Shown: positions 17,287 to 26,730, numbered from the stretch's first letter. The stretch: DNA of 64,000 nt from Mucilaginibacter gossypiicola (GCF_900110105.1 NZ_FOCL01000003.1:434001-498000); one strand, 5' to 3'. Notes: generated by a model not told the origin, from the sequence alone. Program-made: numbers and translations.

Positions 17287-18138
17287 ATGGCAATCAAAAT
17301 AACCGAATGTCCCCGCGATGCCATGCAGGGCATTCATGATTTTATTCCTACTGAAGTAAAAGCAGCATATATTAACCTGCTTTTACAGGTGGGCTTTGAT
17401 ACCATAGATTTTGGCAGCTTTGTATCACCAAAGGCAATCCCACAGTTACAGGACACAGCTGATGTACTGAAAAAACTCAACCTAACTAACACTAAATCGA
17501 AACTATTGGCTATTATAGCTAATTATCGCGGGGCCGAAGACGCGGTGAAACATGAAGAGGTCACCTATCTCGGGTATCCATTTTCCATATCCGAAACTTT
17601 TCAGCTCCGAAATACAAACTCAACCATTGAGCAGGCTTTTGAAACTGTACAGCGGATCAATGAATTGAGCCATAAAAATAGCAAGCAATTGTTAGTTTAC
17701 CTTTCCATGGGTTTTGGAAACCCTTATGGCGATGAATGGAACACCGGTATCATCGAGCGCTGGGCAGAGAAGATGGTTGCGGAAGGCATAAAAAACATTG
17801 CCCTTGCCGATACCATAGGCATTGCAGATGCAGCACAGATCAGCAGCATTTATCCTAATCTTTGCCGTTTATTTCCAGATACAGAGTTTGGTATTCATCT
17901 CCACTCCACTCCCGATACCTGGCAACCCAAAATAGCGGCCGCCTATCAAAGCGGATGCAAACGTTTTGACACTGCAATTAAAGGTTATGGTGGCTGCCCT
18001 ATGGCCAAAGATGACCTTACAGGCAATATCGCTACGGAAAACCTGCTTGGTTATCTTAAAACACAAAACGAGCCCACAGGGCTTAATATGGATAAATTTC
18101 AGGAAGCGATGGATTATTCAGGAAGGGTGTTTGTCTGA
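17287..18138 (+). CDS. hydroxymethylglutaryl-CoA lyase-like enzyme
   Basis: A 283-residue DRE-TIM metallolyase. The N-terminal ITECPRDAMQG (residues 5-15) gives the conserved Arg-Asp pair, FGIHLHSTPDTW the metal-binding HxH, and GYGGCPMAKDDLTGN (Cys237) the HMG-CoA lyase signature with ATENLL after it. The usual reaction is cleavage of HMG-CoA to acetyl-CoA and acetoacetate, in leucine catabolism. Length is a little below typical bacterial enzymes. No other leucine-catabolism genes are adjacent, so the physiological role is inferred from the family. Confidence 0.88.
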   Translation: MAIKITECPRDAMQGIHDFIPTEVKAAYINLLLQVGFDTIDFGSFVSPKAIPQLQDTADVLKKLNLTNTKSKLLAIIANYRGAEDAVKHEEVTYLGYPFSISETFQLRNTNSTIEQAFETVQRINELSHKNSKQLLVYLSMGFGNPYGDEWNTGIIERWAEKMVAEGIKNIALADTIGIADAAQISSIYPNLCRLFPDTEFGIHLHSTPDTWQPKIAAAYQSGCKRFDTAIKGYGGCPMAKDDLTGNIATENLLGYLKTQNEPTGLNMDKFQEAMDYSGRVFV

Positions 18139-18140
18139 TA

Positions 18141-18234
18141 TTGTCTGAACTCGAATTTATGGAATAAAGGAATTGCCAGAATACCAGGCAAATTCAATAA
18201 ATTCTAACAATTCGTTTAATTCGAGTTCAGACAA
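18141..18234. repeat. family B inverted repeat, copy 1
   Basis: Perfect 17-bp arms TTGTCTGAACTCGAATT (18141-18157) and its complement (18218-18234) enclose an AT-rich loop. A related, less perfect copy is at 52723-52822. It sits between the convergent lyase and ROK genes. Confidence 0.85.
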
Positions 18235-18237
18235 CTT

Positions 18238-19476
18238 TTACGCCGCTGCGCTTTTAGCCGCTTTAACAGCCTTTGCCTTTACCACCCTATCAAAGTTTTC
18301 CATTACCAGTACAGCGGCACCTATCAGTTCTGCATCAAAACCAAGCTCTGATACCAGTAACTCAGTGCCGGCAGCCAGGCGCGGAATACAGTACTTGTGT
18401 AGTGCCTGTTGCATGGGAGCTGTTAATATCCTGGCAACTTTAGCCCCGCGACCGCTTAACACGATAATTGCCGGGTTCATGATATGGATGAGGATAGCAA
18501 GGGCCTTCCCTATTTTGTAACCAGCATCTGATAAAAGCTCAATGGCAAACTGATCGCCGTTATTGGCGGCTTCTATCAGGGCATCGCCCATAAGCTTGGA
18601 ATGATCTTCCTCGTTGTATTTTAAACTGGTTACACGCCCCTTTTTAATACCCTCTATGGCTTTACGGGCCACCACAAGCAATGAAGCTTCGGCTTCGAGG
18701 CAACCACGTTTACCACATTCGCAAAGAGAACCGTCTTCGGACAAGGGAATATGGCTCAACTCTCCGGCAAACCCGTTATGACCGCGAAATAGTTTACCGT
18801 TCACGATCATCCCTAAACCAATACCCCAGCCAAGGTTAATTACCATAACTTCCTGCTGTGATTTGGCTATACCGAATTTCTGTTCGGCAAGCGCGATAAG
18901 GCTCGAATCGTTGTCGATATAAGTGGCAATACCTGTTTTTGAAGTGAGATACGCTGTTAAGCTCTGTCCGCCGGCATCAAGATAAGTGTAATTGATACCT
19001 TCGGTGATATTTATAAATCCGGGCATACCGATACCTATGCCCGCAATTTTCTCTTTAGGGATGCCGCTATGTGCAATGTAACCATTGATCTGATCAACCA
19101 ATGTAGGCAACGCCTCCGGGTTATTGAGCAATTTAAGCTCGAAAGTGAGCATATCGGCAACAGGATTGTTCAACAGGTCGAACATCTGAATACGCGCGGT
19201 AAGCTGATCAAGTGCAATTGCTAAAATGTGCATGGCACTTGATTTTACCGAATACATTAACGGACGACGGCCGCCGCTTGAGGGGGCATAACCCTGCTCA
19301 ACAACAAAACCCTCGTGCATTAATTCGTTTATAGCTTTGGCTATAGACGGGATACTTTTATCAAATAACTCACTTAATCCTGCGCACGACATGGCCTTAT
19401 TAAAATAAAGCCTTTTAATGATCATATTTTTTAACTGGCTGCCCTTTACCCCTTTATTCGTAAGTTCCATCAACAA
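18238..19476 (-). CDS. ROK-family transcriptional regulator
   Basis: A 412-residue NagC/Mlc/XylR-like protein. Residues 1-80 carry a winged helix-turn-helix (SCAGLSELFDKSIPSIAKAINELMHEG-like, in the pattern of ROK repressors) with SSGGRRP after it. The rest is an ASKHA sugar-kinase fold: IAGIGIGMPGFI near 145, GWGIGLGMIVNG near 218, GELSHIPL near 238 and the zinc-binding CxCGxxGCxE near 250-259. Such proteins repress sugar or amino-sugar genes until bound by the sugar. It is isolated, so its target is not evident. C-terminus is Lys/Ala rich. Confidence 0.92.
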   Translation of the reverse strand: MLMELTNKGVKGSQLKNMIIKRLYFNKAMSCAGLSELFDKSIPSIAKAINELMHEGFVVEQGYAPSSGGRRPLMYSVKSSAMHILAIALDQLTARIQMFDLLNNPVADMLTFELKLLNNPEALPTLVDQINGYIAHSGIPKEKIAGIGIGMPGFINITEGINYTYLDAGGQSLTAYLTSKTGIATYIDNDSSLIALAEQKFGIAKSQQEVMVINLGWGIGLGMIVNGKLFRGHNGFAGELSHIPLSEDGSLCECGKRGCLEAEASLLVVARKAIEGIKKGRVTSLKYNEEDHSKLMGDALIEAANNGDQFAIELLSDAGYKIGKALAILIHIMNPAIIVLSGRGAKVARILTAPMQQALHKYCIPRLAAGTELLVSELGFDAELIGAAVLVMENFDRVVKAKAVKAAKSAAA

Positions 19477-19720
19477 TTATTATAGTTTGGTTTATAACAG
19501 GCAACACCTTAGTGTTCTGAATTTTATAAAATTAAAAATAAAGTTATTAAGTACAACTGTAAATATTACAGTATTAAACCTGTTGTAAGTACATGGACAC
19601 AATTAATGCACCATTTGCCTACAAAGCACAAAAATATCTATTATATCCGTGTACGATATAAAATATGCGAAAGTTTTGATTAAATTTTAGCTTTAGAGGA
19701 TGTTTGAAGCTAATAATTAA

Positions 19721-20254
19721 CTACGGCAGCAGCCAAAACCGCCACCCTCCCCAGTATTGGTCATACTGCGCTTTGAAACTCTGCAGCTGCAGTGATAAAG
19801 GCAAACCATATGAAAAAGCAAATGCATCATACATCTGCCCCTCGCTGAAGTTAACAACGCCTTTAGTTTTCAAATTATATACTTTATACCCAGAATCAAC
19901 CGACATGCAAAGGTTATCGCCTTTTAAAACAAAAGTTTTCACGTGCACTTGTTTATTTGTGCCTTTGGGTGTAAAATATGCAAACTGATCACCTTGTTCT
20001 ATCGCTTCACCGTGTCCTAAAGGAATGCGGGAATCATCACCAAGGCCATGATCACCATAATAGGTAAATGAAAACACGACCAGCAACAAGCTTACAATCA
20101 CATACACTGTAAATATTTTTGACCACTTGAAGCCGGTATACTTTTTTTGTACTTTTAAAATCAATACCCATAAAAACCAGATTACAGGTGTATAGACGAG
20201 GGCGAGTATGAACGATTTAATTACAACGAATAAAAAATGTGTTAGTGCAGCCAT
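19721..20254 (-). CDS. membrane protein of unknown function
   Basis: A 177-residue protein with two N-terminal hydrophobic helices (about 5-34 and 47-65) and a soluble C-terminal half (about 75-177) rich in aromatic residues, with FSEGQMYDAFAFSYG near 140 and WGGWRFWLLP at the end. I do not recognise a family. It begins 8 bases after the stop of the VOC gene and is probably cotranscribed with it. Confidence 0.65.
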   Translation of the reverse strand: MAALTHFLFVVIKSFILALVYTPVIWFLWVLILKVQKKYTGFKWSKIFTVYVIVSLLLVVFSFTYYGDHGLGDDSRIPLGHGEAIEQGDQFAYFTPKGTNKQVHVKTFVLKGDNLCMSVDSGYKVYNLKTKGVVNFSEGQMYDAFAFSYGLPLSLQLQSFKAQYDQYWGGWRFWLLP

Positions 20255-20262
20255 AAGGTGAT

Positions 20263-20700
20263 TTAATCTTTTTCAATTTGCATAAACATCCAGCGCTGGC
20301 CTTCCACATCGGCAGCGCGGTAGCGGGTACCTGGATACCCATATTCAAGGTCGGTTAGTATAGTTGCACCTTTATTTTTCGCGGTGGCATAATGCTGCTC
20401 TACATCATCTACATAAACTAAAACCCCGTTAATTATATACGGAACCGTGCTCCATTTAGCAACTATTTCACAATTTTGAGCATGATGCGCAGGACTTTGA
20501 TAATGTGGTGTTGGTTCGGCCAGCATTACCAAACTGTTGCCCATTTTAAGTTCTCCATGAGTAAGGCGGCCGGCATCATTCGTCATCCGCATATTTTCAA
20601 CAAAACCAAAAACATCGCACAACCAGTTCATCGCTGCAATGCCATCTTCATAGGCAAGCATGGGGATTATTTGTTGATTATTGTTCATGGGTTTACGCAT
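20263..20700 (-). CDS. VOC/glyoxalase-fold protein
   Basis: About 145 residues in the vicinal-oxygen-chelate fold: two beta-alpha-beta-beta-beta modules, with IIPMLAYEDGIAAMNWLCDVFGF near the start and GVLVYVDDVEQHYATAKNKGATI then YRAADVEGQRWMFMQ in the second. This pattern resembles PhnB/bleomycin-resistance-like proteins. ATG at 20700 is chosen; ATG at 20688 (MNNNQQ) is equally possible. Metal ligands are not all obvious, so enzymatic activity is uncertain. Confidence 0.78.
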   Translation of the reverse strand: MRKPMNNNQQIIPMLAYEDGIAAMNWLCDVFGFVENMRMTNDAGRLTHGELKMGNSLVMLAEPTPHYQSPAHHAQNCEIVAKWSTVPYIINGVLVYVDDVEQHYATAKNKGATILTDLEYGYPGTRYRAADVEGQRWMFMQIEKD

Positions 20701-20752
20701 GGCTGTTAACAGCACTAAAGGTAAACTATTGCAGTCTATTTATCAAAGCTGC

Positions 20753-21370
20753 CTACTTCTCCTCCAATTGCTTTTTAAGCTTAGCAACTTCATACTCCAA
20801 TTTAAGCACATATTCATTTTGCGGAGCAAAGGCTTCTTTAATTTCATCAACGGTGTACCGCTGGGTGATATGCTGCGGACAGTTCCAGTCGAATGCCTTT
20901 ACATCAAAAACAAGCATCCGTTCGCCGGTATGTTTATATTCCGATGGATCAATCAGGTCAAATAATTCGGGGTTGTCGGCGAGCTCGACAATGCGGGCAT
21001 CGGCATAAATCTTAAGCCTTGTTTTATGCGGATAATCCATCAAAAACAAAGATACCTGCGGATGCGCCATCACATTACCAACAGAAATATACTGCTTGTT
21101 GCCCCTAAAGTCAACCACACCGATGGTATGGCTATCTATCACTTTAATAAAACCTGCCGGCCCTCCCCTGTGCTGGATATACGGATAGCCATTTTCACCT
21201 ATACTGGCCATATAAAAGCTATCACGACTTTCAATAAACATTTGTTCAGGTTCGGTTAAGCCATCCTTATCGGCCAACATATTTTCCATACGAGCATAGG
21301 CCGGGCGGCTGCCATATTTTTCCTGTAGTTTTTTAACGCCATCGGTAAAAGCAAAGCGTGCAAAATTCAT
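20753..21370 (-). CDS. pyridoxamine-5'-phosphate-oxidase-family FMN-binding protein
   Basis: A 205-residue split-barrel protein. Visible segments are FIESRDSFYMASIGENGYPYIQHRGGP near 62-88 and VGVVDFRGNKQYISVGN near 97-113, followed by VSLFLMDYPHKTRLKIYADARIV, all typical of PPOX-type flavin/F420 oxidoreductases. The last 25 residues form a Glu/Lys-rich coiled-coil-like helix (EYVLKLEYEVAKLKKQLEEK). Substrate is unknown. Same strand as the AhpD-like gene 92 bp upstream. Confidence 0.85.
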   Translation of the reverse strand: MNFARFAFTDGVKKLQEKYGSRPAYARMENMLADKDGLTEPEQMFIESRDSFYMASIGENGYPYIQHRGGPAGFIKVIDSHTIGVVDFRGNKQYISVGNVMAHPQVSLFLMDYPHKTRLKIYADARIVELADNPELFDLIDPSEYKHTGERMLVFDVKAFDWNCPQHITQRYTVDEIKEAFAPQNEYVLKLEYEVAKLKKQLEEK

Positions 21371-21462
21371 GATGTAAACAATTTAAGTGATAAAATACTT
21401 ATGCCCGCTTTGCGGTGCAAGGCGGGCATAAGGGTGTAAACTATAGTTATAAATCAGGAATA

Positions 21463-22002
21463 TTATTTTACCAGTTCTGGGATAGCAGGCCAGTCAACCG
21501 GCACCTGGGTTAAGGCGTATACATAATTAGTGATGGTTTTATCGCCAACAGCTACAACTACGTCAATCAGGTTGGCTTGTGTATAACCGGCAGCATAAAA
21601 GTTTTCAACCACTTGATGATCGGCATGGCCCTTATTTTCGGTAATTGATTTGGCTACTTTAACCAAAGCATCAATTTTAGGGTCGAATGAAGCTGAGCCA
21701 CCACGGATCTCAACAATTTGATCATCAGTAAAACCATTCATCTTAGCAATGGCTGTGTGTGCGGCAGAACAGTAAGCACAATCATTTACCTGGCTTACTA
21801 TAAGGTTTACGGCTTCTTTTTCCTTAGCACGTAATGATGTTTTACCGTTTGAAAGTGTTATATAGTTAGCAAGGGCATGATCTGAAGTTGCAAAAACTGC
21901 AAACAGGTTTGGCACGCGGCCTACTACTTTGGTTAATGTATCAAATATGGCTTGGTTTTCTGGAGTTACTTGTTCTCTTGTTGGAATTGCGAAAGTTTTC
22001 AT
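21463..22002 (-). CDS. carboxymuconolactone decarboxylase/AhpD-family protein
   Basis: A 179-residue alkylhydroperoxidase-like helical protein. The redox motif is CAYCSAAH (Cys75, Cys78, His82), preceded by LRAKEKEAVNLIVSQVND, as in the YciW/AhpD peroxidase-related group. The two Cys would be reduced by a thiol partner and used against peroxides. It lies between an AraC regulator upstream (97 bp, same strand) and the PPOX gene downstream, which suggests a small oxidative or electrophile response unit. Confidence 0.9.
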   Translation of the reverse strand: MKTFAIPTREQVTPENQAIFDTLTKVVGRVPNLFAVFATSDHALANYITLSNGKTSLRAKEKEAVNLIVSQVNDCAYCSAAHTAIAKMNGFTDDQIVEIRGGSASFDPKIDALVKVAKSITENKGHADHQVVENFYAAGYTQANLIDVVVAVGDKTITNYVYALTQVPVDWPAIPELVK

Positions 22003-22098
22003 TTTTGTAACGTTAATTTTTGTTGTTTTGAATTAACAATACAAAGGTGGCAACTTTAGCAGCCCTGCGGAATGGGCAAACTTCCCGGGGTCTTGTAA

Positions 22099-22962
22099 TT
22101 ATTTCCCTTCGGCAATTAAAACCTTGTTATTTCTAAAATCGGTTGGCGAAAACGAGGTGTGTTTTTTGAAGAAATTGCTGAAATAAGCTGCATCCTCGAA
22201 ACCAAGTTCATAAGTAATTTCTTTGGCTGATTTATCGGTATAATACAATAACCGCTTAGCTTCAATAATAAGCCGCTCCTGTATCACCTGTAAAGGCGAT
22301 TTATGGTTATACAAGGCAAAAAGATTGGAAAGCGTTTTAGGCGATTTATTTAATTGCTGTGCATAATAAGCAACCGAATGTTGTTCACGGTAATTATTCT
22401 CCACCATTAAGTTGAACTTGCGAATAGTACCAAACTTTTCATCGGCCATCGGTTCTTTGTGCCCACTATGCGCCTTGGCCAGCCGGGTTACAATAATAAT
22501 GAGGCGCTTCAGCAGCATCCTGAGCATATCTATCTGGATATTATCTGCTGTTTCAAATTCTTCGATGAAAATATCAAGCAGGCGCTGCAATTTAAACTGC
22601 ATGGCATCATCAAGGGTAACAAAAACCTGCTCCGAGCTACCATAAAACAGGAAACCCACGCAGCTTACCTCCTCGTCATGATCAACAATGCAATAAAAAT
22701 CGCGGTTAAACTGCCAGGCCACAATATCTTCAGAATGCTCAAAGCGGAAGGATTGGTTAACCATTAAGGGCAGTATGGTATTGGGCAGAAAATCATAATC
22801 TACCTCATCAATGGTTACAGTTTGCTTTTCGCCACGGTTCCAGGCTATGGTGAGGTATTTATGCTGGCGATCGCGGGTAAAAAACATCCTGTCGAAGTGT
22901 TTTTCATTAATAAGCAGCAGCAGATCGCCGCCTGTAGATTGTTCTGTAGCTGATAGTTTCAT
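22099..22962 (-). CDS. AraC-family transcriptional regulator
   Basis: A 287-residue regulator: N-terminal cupin-like sensing half (about 1-160) and a C-terminal double helix-turn-helix (about 185-280), with SVAYYAQQLNKSPKTLSNLFALY and KEITYELGFEDAAYFSNFFKKHTSFSPTDFR patterns typical of AraC/XylS. It is encoded just upstream of, and on the same strand as, the AhpD-like gene and is a natural candidate for its activator. A TAnnTTTG box lies upstream at 22976-22983. Confidence 0.93.
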   Translation of the reverse strand: MKLSATEQSTGGDLLLLINEKHFDRMFFTRDRQHKYLTIAWNRGEKQTVTIDEVDYDFLPNTILPLMVNQSFRFEHSEDIVAWQFNRDFYCIVDHDEEVSCVGFLFYGSSEQVFVTLDDAMQFKLQRLLDIFIEEFETADNIQIDMLRMLLKRLIIIVTRLAKAHSGHKEPMADEKFGTIRKFNLMVENNYREQHSVAYYAQQLNKSPKTLSNLFALYNHKSPLQVIQERLIIEAKRLLYYTDKSAKEITYELGFEDAAYFSNFFKKHTSFSPTDFRNNKVLIAEGK

Positions 22963-22975
22963 TTTTGCGTGATAG

Positions 22976-22983
22976 CAAAGATA
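22976..22983 (-). promoter_or_regulatory. -7 box of the AraC-family gene (TATCTTTG on minus strand)
   Basis: TATCTTTG on the minus strand matches TAnnTTTG and ends 13 bases before the ATG at 22962. Confidence 0.45.
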
Positions 22984-22997
22984 TTCAAAAGTGATAA

Positions 22998-23723
22998 TTA
23001 AGTATTTGCAACCATCGGTTTATCACAGCCAGATGACCAATCATGCTGAATGTTGGTCATGAGCAAAGCATTATCGAACTTTACCGAACCTTTTGGAAAC
23101 ATAGCTTCATCTTCAAAAAAACTTGATTTAACAGCACTCACTTCAAGCGCCTGCACCATCCAGTTATCAGTATGCAGTACCAGCCCTTCGTACTTATTAC
23201 CATTAGGTGAATATCCTGTTGAGCCGGCTTTAAAGAAATCGGAAGCAACAGCAAGTGTCCCGAATATCGAATCCGGATTGAGTTGATTAGCAACTTTTGC
23301 GTCCACGCTAATTACCGTCCCGTCCGAACTTGTAAAGGCCACACGATATTGGCCATTGTTTTCATTAACATCAAATTTGGCCTGATAATGCCTGCCGGGA
23401 AATATCCTGCCACCTGCAACCGTATTAAATAAAGATGATGTATCCCTGCGGGGAATATAAACCCCTTCTTTTAATTCGCCGTTTTCGAACCATTCAACCG
23501 CTATGCGGTGGGCGCCATTTTCTGACCCCACTCCTAAAAAAGCCGGCATACCTTTAGGACGCACCTGCTTAAGCCTGATCAAACAAATGCCTGCTATAGC
23601 CTTGCCGCCAATAAGCTTGGGGCTAAAGGGCGGGGGCACCATTTTTTTCGCTATCTCCGCATCCACGGTAAAGTTTACCAATATACGCCTGTCAATTATG
23701 CCGGTAATTTTCGGAATCTTCAT
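22998..23723 (-). CDS. DUF2071-type protein (acetoacetate-decarboxylase-like fold)
   Basis: A 241-residue soluble protein beginning ITGIIDRRILVNFTVD, with VPPPFSPKLIGGKAIAGICLIRL, VGSENGAHRIAVEWF and GVYIPRRDTSSLFNTVAGGRIFPG. This matches my memory of the YqjF/DUF2071 family, which is related in fold to acetoacetate decarboxylase. No catalytic role is assigned. The gene is upstream of the AraC regulator on the same strand. Confidence 0.72.
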   Translation of the reverse strand: MKIPKITGIIDRRILVNFTVDAEIAKKMVPPPFSPKLIGGKAIAGICLIRLKQVRPKGMPAFLGVGSENGAHRIAVEWFENGELKEGVYIPRRDTSSLFNTVAGGRIFPGRHYQAKFDVNENNGQYRVAFTSSDGTVISVDAKVANQLNPDSIFGTLAVASDFFKAGSTGYSPNGNKYEGLVLHTDNWMVQALEVSAVKSSFFEDEAMFPKGSVKFDNALLMTNIQHDWSSGCDKPMVANT

Positions 23724-23917
23724 GTGATAAATTTATGATCATTTTTCAGTGTTTAGATAACCAGGGGCTGATTATCTTGTCAAATATGCCTCCTCCCTAC
23801 TTCATACTACATTAACAACCGCTTAACACACTTCATCAAACATTCATCCAAAAAAAAGAAATTGCGCCTTAATTATCCTCAGCTATTGCCTGAGGCGGTT
23901 ACCCCTATTAATTTAAG

Positions 23918-24742
23918 ATGACTATAACCCAATTCCTCGACCGGCATCAGGATGCCGTGCAAGTTGTATTATATGCTTTTATCATTTGCTCCTTGTGGTT
24001 GGTAGAAGTTTGTTTTTCGTCAGGTATAACTTCGGTAAAAAAGCGCTGGCAGCATAACAAAACTAACCTGCTCTTCATCTTTACAGCCCTCCCTATCCAG
24101 CTATTGCTTACCACCATTGTTTTGATCATAGTTGGCTGGACCAACGCACATCACTGGGGGCTGATCAACTATATTCCCGGTCATCACAATAAATGGGTTT
24201 ATTACATAAGCCTTTTTATGCTGCTTGATCTTTGTGAATACATTTACCATGTGGTAATGCACAAGATAGACCCACTTTGGAAATTCCACCTTGTGCATCA
24301 CAGCGATCTTCATGTCGACGTTTCAACCACAGTGCGTGAGCACCCCGGAGAAACCTGTGTACGCACCTGCTGCTTAATGCTTTGGGTATTTATTTGCGGC
24401 CCGGCCGTTGGCGTTTTGGTATTGAGGCAAACCTTTCAATCACTATTCAATATACTTGCCCATACCGAGTTCCGGTTACCTAAAAAAGTTAATAAAGTAG
24501 TTGGCCTGATTTTCATAACGCCGAACCTGCACCACGTACACCATCATTATCAACTACCACATACCGACCGCAACTATGGCGATGTACTAAGCATTTGGGA
24601 CAGGCTTTTTGGCACTTTTGGAGAGCTTGAACAGGAAAACACCCGCTTTGGCATTGATACCCATATGGATAAAGATGTTACCGGCAGATTTGTGAATATT
24701 ATTAAAATACCGTTTCAGAAACTGGAAAGGCCGCAGAAGTAA
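23918..24742 (+). CDS. sterol desaturase/fatty acid hydroxylase family protein
   Basis: A 274-residue integral membrane di-iron protein. Four hydrophobic helices occur in the first 110 residues. The His clusters are H111xxxH115 (HVVMH), H124xxHH (HLVHH) and HHVHHH near 206-211, with EHPGE between, which is the eight-His pattern of the family. It should hydroxylate or desaturate a lipid, carotenoid or related hydrophobic substrate with O2. No substrate clue is given by the neighbours. ATG at 23918 gives the normal length. Confidence 0.9.
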   Translation: MTITQFLDRHQDAVQVVLYAFIICSLWLVEVCFSSGITSVKKRWQHNKTNLLFIFTALPIQLLLTTIVLIIVGWTNAHHWGLINYIPGHHNKWVYYISLFMLLDLCEYIYHVVMHKIDPLWKFHLVHHSDLHVDVSTTVREHPGETCVRTCCLMLWVFICGPAVGVLVLRQTFQSLFNILAHTEFRLPKKVNKVVGLIFITPNLHHVHHHYQLPHTDRNYGDVLSIWDRLFGTFGELEQENTRFGIDTHMDKDVTGRFVNIIKIPFQKLERPQK

Positions 24743-24748
24743 AAGCAT

Positions 24749-25564
24749 TTAACATCCGGTTATAACTTGCAATCCCATAATCTTTAACAAGTTTCCACTT
24801 GTGGCTGGCTTGGATAAATATAAAGTTGGCTGTTCCACATTATAGTTGTTTGTAGTGTCAAGAATCAAATCAGGCACATTGTCACCGTCAATATCACCAA
24901 CAAAAAGTATTTGCGTCAGGGCATCTTCAAAACTGGGTGTAGAAACAAGCATTTGATCAAACGACTTTCCGGCAATTACAGCTTTTATATGCAAGCTATA
25001 ATTAGTTACCACATAGTCTTTTGCAGACAAGTCGTATTTTCTTTCGCCGGTGGCATACAACGTATAAACGATATCATCATACGTAAAAAAGAAACGCTCA
25101 TTCGGTAATAAGTCGCTCTTGATAACTTTGATCTGTTTAACCGGATGGTTGGGAATATTTTTAATACCCGAGAATAAAAGTATTGCGCTGTCTTTAACAG
25201 ATCTATTTACCTCAACACCGGTAGCCTGCCCTTCATTATCAACCATTTCGTCATAGGCTTTTGTAATTAACAACTTTGTACCTGCTATATAATATCCGCT
25301 GGCAGACTTAAACAAACCTTTCCAGTGATATTTTCCCCAATCAAGAGCGACTTCTCCACCGTGAAACAAATCATATCCAGATAAGACCCTCGCCGGGTAC
25401 ACCAAAGAATCTGACGGATAATAACTTATGAGTTTATTGGATTGTAAAACGCGTAAAGCCGGCAAGACCTTCTTTGGGACAACTTTGGTTTTTAAAGGTG
25501 CTTTTTGCTTGCAGGCTAAAATGAACAACGCAAAAAAAAGAATAAAGTAATAGGGTTTAATCAT
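24749..25564 (-). CDS. lipoprotein with one FG-GAP/calcium-type motif
   Basis: A 271-residue predicted lipoprotein starting MIKPYYFILFFALFILAC, with the lipobox FILAC. I chose the ATG at 25564 because it places the signal peptide at the N-terminus. Near residues 235-250 the sequence GDIDGDNVPDLILDT fits a DxDGDxxxD calcium-binding FG-GAP/VCBS-type loop. A DUF-like scaffold precedes it. It is likely attached to the outer or inner membrane periplasmic face. It follows two small unknown genes on the same strand, overlapping none. Confidence 0.72.
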   Translation of the reverse strand: MIKPYYFILFFALFILACKQKAPLKTKVVPKKVLPALRVLQSNKLISYYPSDSLVYPARVLSGYDLFHGGEVALDWGKYHWKGLFKSASGYYIAGTKLLITKAYDEMVDNEGQATGVEVNRSVKDSAILLFSGIKNIPNHPVKQIKVIKSDLLPNERFFFTYDDIVYTLYATGERKYDLSAKDYVVTNYSLHIKAVIAGKSFDQMLVSTPSFEDALTQILFVGDIDGDNVPDLILDTTNNYNVEQPTLYLSKPATSGNLLKIMGLQVITGC

Positions 25565-25575
25565 CAAAATCTTAA

Positions 25576-26016
25576 TCAAATTTGGCTCCAACTCTCAATT
25601 AATTCCTCCCAATCAGGCCCCGCCTGTATTTCGGAAACATCGAGCATTAACACATCTCCCGCATCACCGGAACAATGGAGTGCATACCACAGGGCATCGC
25701 TTAACCCATCATTATGCCAGGTGGTTACCACATCGTTAATTGGTAAATGCCCTTCGACGGCTCCTACCTCCCGGGCAACTATAACTTCGTCTATGTAATC
25801 GTGTAATACTTCGCCGTAGTTACCTGTACAACATACGTAATGAACATCGCGATCTATCGCGCTATAGGCTATATCTTTGAATACTATATTATCTTTTTTG
25901 TCGATGCTGACGACCAATACCCATTTTTCGGTGGGGATTATTTTCGTCCAATCCATATCCTGATGATATTTTTGATAATACAATTTCCGGTTATTAATTG
26001 TTATCACTTCATTCAT
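25576..26016 (-). CDS. unknown soluble protein, 146 residues
   Basis: Start taken at ATG 26016 (MNEVITINNRKLYY); the extension upstream uses a TTG. The protein is acidic (many Asp/Glu), with CCTGNYGEVLHDYIDEVI near 72 and a second half with VVTTWHNDGLSDALWYALHCSGDAGDVLMLDVSE. I do not recognise a family with confidence. It lies between the lipoprotein and the DUF695 gene, probably in one transcript (24 bases after the DUF695 stop). Confidence 0.65.
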   Translation of the reverse strand: MNEVITINNRKLYYQKYHQDMDWTKIIPTEKWVLVVSIDKKDNIVFKDIAYSAIDRDVHYVCCTGNYGEVLHDYIDEVIVAREVGAVEGHLPINDVVTTWHNDGLSDALWYALHCSGDAGDVLMLDVSEIQAGPDWEELIESWSQI

Positions 26017-26040
26017 GGGCCAACGGTGCAATTACGCCTA

Positions 26041-26478
26041 TTATTCTTCTTCTCCAAAATCCTCCATTACACCAAAATATTCTTCCCATTCCGGGTCGTC
26101 TATTACGGTTATGTTTATGGGGAATTCATCAAATTCGGATAAGGCTTCATTTAACCTGTCGCCTGCAATATCAATATCGGTAGTGTACCAGGCCCACCAG
26201 CGTTCATTTTCGCCTGTAAATACAAAAGCCAGGATACTTTGATAATCATCTTCAAGGATGTCCACCAATGCGTCTTCAACCTGCTCCATCGCAAGCATTT
26301 CATCTGCCGGAGGCAACAACGACGGATCAAATGATTCATAGTTCCAGGTTACATCCATGCGCTGCAGGTAAGCACCTGTTTCAAAAAAGTTTGATAAGTT
26401 GGGCCTGTAACGGACCAGCAGGGGGATATCGTCGTCGGATACGGCTTCTATCGATACCCAGGTATCGTCTAAAATCAT
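26041..26478 (-). CDS. DUF695-domain protein
   Basis: A 145-residue very acidic protein. The pattern EDDYQSILAFVFTGENERWWAWYTTDID with DDPEWEEY near the end matches DUF695, a family of unknown function. ATG at 26478 (MILDDTWVSIE). First gene of a three-gene minus-strand group (DUF695, unknown, lipoprotein). Confidence 0.72.
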   Translation of the reverse strand: MILDDTWVSIEAVSDDDIPLLVRYRPNLSNFFETGAYLQRMDVTWNYESFDPSLLPPADEMLAMEQVEDALVDILEDDYQSILAFVFTGENERWWAWYTTDIDIAGDRLNEALSEFDEFPINITVIDDPEWEEYFGVMEDFGEEE

Positions 26479-26686
26479 AGGTTTGTTTTTATAAGGTTTA
26501 GCAGGTGTGTATTTTATAGATGAAATGTTATAGCAGAACGATACAGATTTGTTATTATTTTATTCTCTATAACAGCTCTTTAACCATCGTCAACTTTCTA
26601 AGTATAAAGATAGTTATGCCAGGCAAAATCCGGTGCATTTATTCAAAAAATCATTCATCAAGTCCCCCTTGGCTTTGTGAATAACA

Positions 26687-26717
26687 GACTTACGAAATTT
26701 TTAAAACTTCGTAAGTC
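26687..26717. repeat. family C palindrome, diverged copy
   Basis: GACTTACGAA and its complement flank a central TTTTTAAAA-like spacer. It is a one- or two-base variant of the 33-bp palindrome at 1272-1304 and 63391-63423. It is 14 bases downstream of the GH3 stop on the minus strand. Confidence 0.75.
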
Positions 26718-26730
26718 ATAAACATTCCTC

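Noticed and set aside
17148..17333. 61-codon minus-strand frame
   Set aside because: It reads through the family A palindrome and the start of the lyase gene.
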